Below, piece after piece: positions 22,922-26,177 of a stretch of DNA of 26,177 nt. The notes beneath the pieces were generated by a model that was not told the origin of the DNA, made no database searches, and saw only the letters and a list, made by a program, of their open reading frames with translations. The position numbers were made by a program, and so were the translations under genes. The stretch is from UMGS1071 sp045638545 (lineage in GTDB: Bacteria; Bacillota; Clostridia; Oscillospirales; Acutalibacteraceae). The stretch spans positions 1 through 26,177 of the forward strand of contig JAZUBL010000081.1 of the NCBI GenBank assembly GCA_045638545.1, read 5' to 3'. Position 1 is the first letter of the stretch. Every line of letters begins with the position of its first letter.

Positions 22922-24127
22922 ATGGCAAAGGCAAAATTCGAAAGAACAAAACCACACGTTAATATTGGTACAATCGGTCACGTTGACCATGGTAAGACAA
23001 CAACAACTGCAGCTATCACAAAGGTTCTCAACCTGAACGGCGAGGCTGAGTTCGTTGATTACGCAAACATCGATAAGGCTCCAGAAGAAAGAGCACGTGG
23101 TATCACAATCAACACATCCCACGTTGAGTACCAGACAGAGACACGTCACTACGCTCACGTTGACTGCCCAGGTCACGCTGACTACGTTAAGAACATGATC
23201 ACTGGTGCTGCTCAGATGGACGGCGCTATCCTCGTTGTTTCCGCAGCTGACGGCCCAATGCCACAGACAAGAGAGCACATCCTGCTCGCTCGTCAGGTAG
23301 GTGTTCCATACATCTGCGTATTCATGAACAAGTGCGACCAGGTTGACGACGAAGAGCTCCTCGACCTCGTAGAAATGGAAATCCGTGAACTCCTCAGCGA
23401 GTATGAGTTCGACGGTGACAACGCACCAATCGTTCGTGGTTCTTCCCTGAAGGTTCTCGAGTCCAACTCCACAGACATCAACGCTCCAGAGTATGCTTGC
23501 ATCAACGAGCTGATGGCTGCTGTTGACGAATTCATCCCAACACCAGAGCGTGACGATGCTAAGCCATTCCTGATGCCAGTTGAAGACGTATTCACAATCA
23601 CAGGCCGTGGTACAGTTGCTACAGGTAGAGTTGAGCGTGGTATCATCAAGGTATCCGAGGAAGTTGAAATCGTTGGTCTCACAGACGAGAGACGTAAGGT
23701 TGTTGTAACAGGTCTGGAAATGTTCAGAAAGATTCTGGAATTCGCAGAGGCTGGTGACAACGTTGGTGTTCTCCTCCGTGGTGTTCAGAGAACAGACATC
23801 GAGCGTGGCCAGGTTCTCGCAAAGCCAGGCTCCATCAACCCACACACAAAGTTCAAGGGTCAGGTATACGTTCTGACAAAGGATGAAGGTGGTCGTCATA
23901 CACCATTCTTCAACAAGTACCGTCCACAGTTCTACTTCAGAACAACTGACGTTACAGGTATCATCACTCTGCCAGAAGGCACAGAGATGTGCGTACCAGG
24001 CGATAACGTTGAGATGTCCGTTGAGCTGATCACACCAATCGCTATCGAAAAGGGTCTCCGTTTCGCTATCCGTGAAGGTGGCCGTACAGTTGGTTCCGGT
24101 GCTGTTATCGACGTTATCGAGGACTAA
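22922..24127 (+). CDS. tuf: Elongation factor Tu
   Basis: The product has 401 residues. It carries aminoacyl-tRNA to the ribosome as a GTP complex. The P-loop GHVDHGKT is at 19-26, then RGITIN, DCPGHADYV, NKCD and GSSLK; most bacteria have SALK in the last of these. Domains II and III follow with ITGRGTVATGRVERG, FFNKYRPQFYFRTTDVTG and GLRFAIREGGRTVGSG. AAAGGAGAGG (22906-22915) is the ribosome binding site. Codon use is extreme: every Pro codon is CCA and every Thr codon is ACA or ACT, a sign of very high expression. It is a single-gene unit with its own promoter and terminator. Confidence 0.99.
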   Translation: MAKAKFERTKPHVNIGTIGHVDHGKTTTTAAITKVLNLNGEAEFVDYANIDKAPEERARGITINTSHVEYQTETRHYAHVDCPGHADYVKNMITGAAQMDGAILVVSAADGPMPQTREHILLARQVGVPYICVFMNKCDQVDDEELLDLVEMEIRELLSEYEFDGDNAPIVRGSSLKVLESNSTDINAPEYACINELMAAVDEFIPTPERDDAKPFLMPVEDVFTITGRGTVATGRVERGIIKVSEEVEIVGLTDERRKVVVTGLEMFRKILEFAEAGDNVGVLLRGVQRTDIERGQVLAKPGSINPHTKFKGQVYVLTKDEGGRHTPFFNKYRPQFYFRTTDVTGIITLPEGTEMCVPGDNVEMSVELITPIAIEKGLRFAIREGGRTVGSGAVIDVIED

Positions 24128-24168
24128 TTCTCGTTAATTCGAAACGTACTATACTGACGTTATATAAG

Positions 24169-24206
24169 AAGGGTGCAGTCCTTAGGGGCTGCGCCCTTTT
24201 TCTTTT
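24169..24206 (+). terminator. Terminator of tuf
   Basis: The 13-base arms 24169-24181 and 24186-24198 pair fully, with two G-T wobbles, around the loop TTAG; the core is AAGGGTGCAG with CTGCGCCCTT. TTTTTCTTTTC follows. Confidence 0.94.
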
Positions 24207-24244
24207 CTCTTTTTATTGTCGGGTTCTATAAAATCGAAGATGAA

Positions 24245-24301
24245 AAATTGATTGTTTTCAACAAAATCTACAATATTTTTCAGGTTCTGAAAAATCAATT
24301 T
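24245..24301. repeat. Nested inverted repeats upstream of the metK promoter
   Basis: AAATTGATT (24245-24253) and AATCAATTT (24293-24301) are perfect reverse complements, and the right arm touches the -35 box. Within them, ATTTTTCAG (24275-24283) and CTGAAAAAT (24287-24295) form a perfect hairpin with loop GTT. They may be operator sites or an AT-rich promoter upstream element; chance is possible in such AT-rich DNA. Confidence 0.4.
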
Positions 24302-24327
24302 ACAAATCCATAGGCTTATGGTATGAT
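24299..24327 (+). promoter_or_regulatory. Promoter of the SAM riboswitch-metK unit
   Basis: TTTACA (24299-24304) and TATGAT (24322-24327) are 17 bases apart, with TGG at 24319-24321 as extended -10. Transcription would start near 24334, shortly before the riboswitch. Confidence 0.82.
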
Positions 24328-24351
24328 ACTATCTAACGAAATTAAATAGCC

Positions 24352-24447
24352 CCTTATCAAGAGTGACGGAGGGATCAGGCCCGATGATGTCCGGCAACCT
24401 GCATGGTGCAAGGTGCCAATTCCTGCGGTTATGCCGAAAGATGAGGT
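24352..24447 (+). ncRNA. SAM-I (S-box) riboswitch aptamer
   Basis: The aptamer has the classic S-box order: CTTATCAAGAGTGACGGAGG at the left, GGCCCGATGATGTCCGGCAACC in the middle (24379 onward), a GTGCCAATTCC segment and GATGAGG at the right. P1 is formed by 24352-24358 with 24441-24447. It binds S-adenosylmethionine. With ligand bound, P1 is stabilised and the terminator right behind it can form, lowering metK expression when SAM is plentiful. The anti-terminator pairing was not worked out. Confidence 0.97.
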
Positions 24448-24450
24448 TTT

Positions 24451-24489
24451 AAGCACTCAACGGCCTAGCCTGTGGGTGCTTTTTGTTTT
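24451..24489 (+). terminator. Riboswitch expression-platform terminator
   Basis: AAGCACTCA (24451-24459) pairs with TGGGTGCTT (24473-24481), one T-G wobble, with a small GGC/GCC stem inside the loop. TTTTTGTTTT follows. It lies three bases after the aptamer P1 helix and 30 bases before metK. Confidence 0.93.
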
Positions 24490-24518
24490 GCAGAATAAAA
24501 ACACTTGGAGGTACAATC

Positions 24519-25703
24519 ATGTCTAAATATTTCTTTACATCTGAATCCGTAACAGAAGGTCATCCTGATAAAATCTGTGACAAGATCTCTGACTCCGTGC
24601 TGGATGCAATTCTGGCTCAGGATCCAAATGCACACGTTGCCTGCGAAGTAACTGCAACAACAGGCATGATCAACGTAATGGGCGAAATTTCCACTGAGGC
24701 GAACGTGGATATTGCTGATATTGCCAGAAAGGCAATTTGCGAAATCGGCTATGACAACCCAGACTGCTACTTTGACGGCAATACATGCGGCGTTTCCCTT
24801 TCTATCGACGTTCAGTCTCCTGACATTGCACAGGGTGTTCACAAGTCTCACGAGGCACAGAACGGTGCAACAGATGAGCTGGATATGACAGGTGCTGGTG
24901 ACCAGGGCATGATGTTCGGCTTTGCATGTGACGAAACACCAGAGCTGATGCCGTTGGCAATCTCCCTGGCACATAAGCTGGCTAAGCGTCTCACAGCAGT
25001 TCGTAAGGATGGCACACTGTCCTACCTGCGTCCAGACGGTAAGACACAGGTAACAGTAGAATATGACGAAGCAGGTCTCCCAGTTCGTGTAGATACAGTT
25101 GTTATCTCCACACAGCACGCAGAAAGCGCAACACAGGAGCAGATCCGTGCTGACCTGATTGAGCACGTAATCAATGCAATCGTTCCAGCAGACATGATGG
25201 ACGAGAACACAAAGTTCTACATCAACCCAACCGGTAAGTTCGTAATCGGCGGCCCTGTTGGCGATACAGGCCTCACAGGCAGAAAGATCATCGTTGATAC
25301 ATACGGCGGCTACGGCAGACACGGCGGCGGTGCATTCTCCGGTAAAGACCCAACAAAGGTTGACCGTTCTGCAGCATATGCAGCACGTTATGTTGCAAAG
25401 AACATTGTTGCTGCAAAGCTGGCTAAGAAGTGTGAAGTACAGCTGGCATACGCAATCGGTGTAGCACGTCCAGTTTCCATCATGGTAGAGACATTCGGTA
25501 CATCCCAGTACAGCAACGCTGACCTGGCTGCAGCAGTTGAAAAGGTATTCGACCTGCGTCCAAGCGCAATCATCAAGACACTGGATCTCCGCAAGCCAAT
25601 TTACAAGGGCCTGGCTTCCTATGGCCACATGGGCAGAGAAGATCTGGGTGTATCTTGGGAAAAGACAGACAAGGCAGAAGCAATTATCGCAGCTCTGCAG
25701 TAA
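24519..25703 (+). CDS. metK: S-adenosylmethionine synthetase
   Basis: The product has 394 residues. It makes S-adenosylmethionine from ATP and methionine. The start MSKYFFTSESVTEGHPDKICDKISD holds the GHPDK motif; GAGDQGMMFG and GGGAFSGKDPTKVDRSAAYAARY are the two signature segments. GGAGGT (24507-24512) is the ribosome binding site for ATG 24519. An earlier in-frame ATG inside the terminator region (24483) is rejected. The upstream SAM-I riboswitch gives feedback control by the product. Confidence 0.99.
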   Translation: MSKYFFTSESVTEGHPDKICDKISDSVLDAILAQDPNAHVACEVTATTGMINVMGEISTEANVDIADIARKAICEIGYDNPDCYFDGNTCGVSLSIDVQSPDIAQGVHKSHEAQNGATDELDMTGAGDQGMMFGFACDETPELMPLAISLAHKLAKRLTAVRKDGTLSYLRPDGKTQVTVEYDEAGLPVRVDTVVISTQHAESATQEQIRADLIEHVINAIVPADMMDENTKFYINPTGKFVIGGPVGDTGLTGRKIIVDTYGGYGRHGGGAFSGKDPTKVDRSAAYAARYVAKNIVAAKLAKKCEVQLAYAIGVARPVSIMVETFGTSQYSNADLAAAVEKVFDLRPSAIIKTLDLRKPIYKGLASYGHMGREDLGVSWEKTDKAEAIIAALQ

Positions 25704-25713
25704 TATAACAGAG

Positions 25714-25744
25714 AAGCACTCGCAGCAGCGGGTGCTTTTTCTTT
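25714..25744 (+). terminator. Terminator of metK
   Basis: AAGCACTCG (25714-25722) pairs with CGGGTGCTT (25729-25737), one T-G wobble, around the loop CAGCAG. TTTTTCTTT follows. The outer eight bases of each arm equal those of the riboswitch terminator before metK. Confidence 0.93.
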
Positions 25745-25802
25745 GCAGAAAATTCCGTAGCAGAATGATCGATCCCTCATAAAATAAACTGAGGTGAAAG
25801 TT

Positions 25803-26138
25803 ATGCTATTGGTGGGAGAAATCATCGTATTATCACTGGCTGCTGTGGGATTGATCGCAATCTGCTGGAAACTGGCAGAGATCTTACTGGAGCCACAATA
25901 TCAGACGGCAGTGACAATGGTGTTGCCGCTGCGGGGACATGTGGAAAACCTGGAACAGCAGCTGCGCTATTTTGCAGCGCGCTTTAAAAAGATGTCGAAA
26001 ACAACGGAGGTTGGCTGGATCATCTGTCTGGATACCGGTATGGATGAAGAAACACGGATCCTGTGCGAAACGATCTGTGACAGGTATCCCTTTATGAATC
26101 TATGCACCAGAGCACAGATGGAGAAGTTGATTTCATAG
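25803..26138 (+). CDS. Small membrane-anchored protein of unknown function
   Basis: The product has 111 residues. One membrane helix covers about residues 2-30, followed by a soluble part. The segments TAVTMVLPLRGHVENLEQQL and WIICLDTGMDEETR resemble the first two strand-loop units of family 2 glycosyltransferases (VPxxN..EN and VVDDGSxDxT), but the protein is far too short for such an enzyme and lacks the later motifs. This likeness is by eye only. GAGGTGA (25791-25797) precedes ATG 25803; a GTG at 25794 lies inside that site. It lies behind the metK terminator; its promoter was not identified. The real-gene call is fairly firm and the function is unknown. Confidence 0.75.
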   Translation: MLLVGEIIVLSLAAVGLIAICWKLAEILLEPQYQTAVTMVLPLRGHVENLEQQLRYFAARFKKMSKTTEVGWIICLDTGMDEETRILCETICDRYPFMNLCTRAQMEKLIS

Positions 26139-26155
26139 GGGAAAGCGAGTATACT
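26127..26155 (+). promoter_or_regulatory. Promoter reading out of the window
   Basis: TTGATT (26127-26132) and TATACT (26150-26155) are 17 bases apart. The -35 box overlaps the end of the preceding gene. Transcription would start near 26162, toward a gene beyond the window. Confidence 0.65.
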
Positions 26156-26177
26156 GAATAAAAGAATTACAGAAAAA

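Noticed and set aside
1..26177. CRISPR array, insertion sequence, phage or conjugative genes
   Set aside because: No regularly spaced repeats, transposase-like frames or integration sites were seen; the region is core chromosome.

Overview
The window reads as a chromosomal housekeeping region of a low-to-mid GC member of the Clostridia (Bacillota), probably from the Ruminococcaceae/Oscillospiraceae/Butyricicoccaceae neighbourhood. The grounds are strong AGGAGG ribosome binding sites, a SAM-I riboswitch on metK, a DUF951 gene next to prfA, a dnaG-sigA pair and Clostridia-like RNA polymerase and EF-Tu sequences. The family-level placement is an inference and the species cannot be named from the sequence alone. 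All recognised genes are on the + strand.

Layout. Positions 1-180 hold the end of an rRNA operon: the 3' part of 5S rRNA, tRNA-Asn(GTT) and a terminator. Positions 181-558 contain no supportable gene but hold a very strong hairpin, two tandem terminators and an AT-rich promoter with a palindrome. A lipoprotein of unknown function follows (559-1221). A probable operon runs from 1464 to 7312: a DUF951 protein, prfA, sua5, coaE, a lytic-transglycosylase lipoprotein, an M18 aminopeptidase and a VanY-like protein that lacks two zinc ligands. Then come rpmE with its own promoter and terminator, yigZ, and the dnaG-rpoD-Rrf2 cluster (8533-11833), closed by a terminator.

The transcription and translation block starts with a perfect-consensus promoter (TTGACA-17-TATAAT) and a leader of about 145 nt, then rpoB-rpoC. 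A promoter followed at once by a terminator separates rpoC from rpsL-rpsG-fusA. tuf has its own promoter and terminator. metK is controlled by a complete SAM-I riboswitch with terminator. The window ends with a small membrane protein of unknown function and a good promoter reading out of the window.

The genes cover rRNA/tRNA, translation termination and tRNA t6A formation, CoA synthesis, replication priming, the core RNA polymerase with its housekeeping sigma factor, elongation factors and S-adenosylmethionine supply. The points most worth a second look are: fusA, whose expected start codon is ATC; the zinc-ligand-deficient VanY homologue; the promoter-terminator unit ahead of rpsL; rpoBC lacking an upstream rplKAJL and carrying its own consensus promoter and leader; the long acidic tail of RpoB; and the matching terminator arms before and after metK. 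No CRISPR array, insertion sequence or phage gene was seen.
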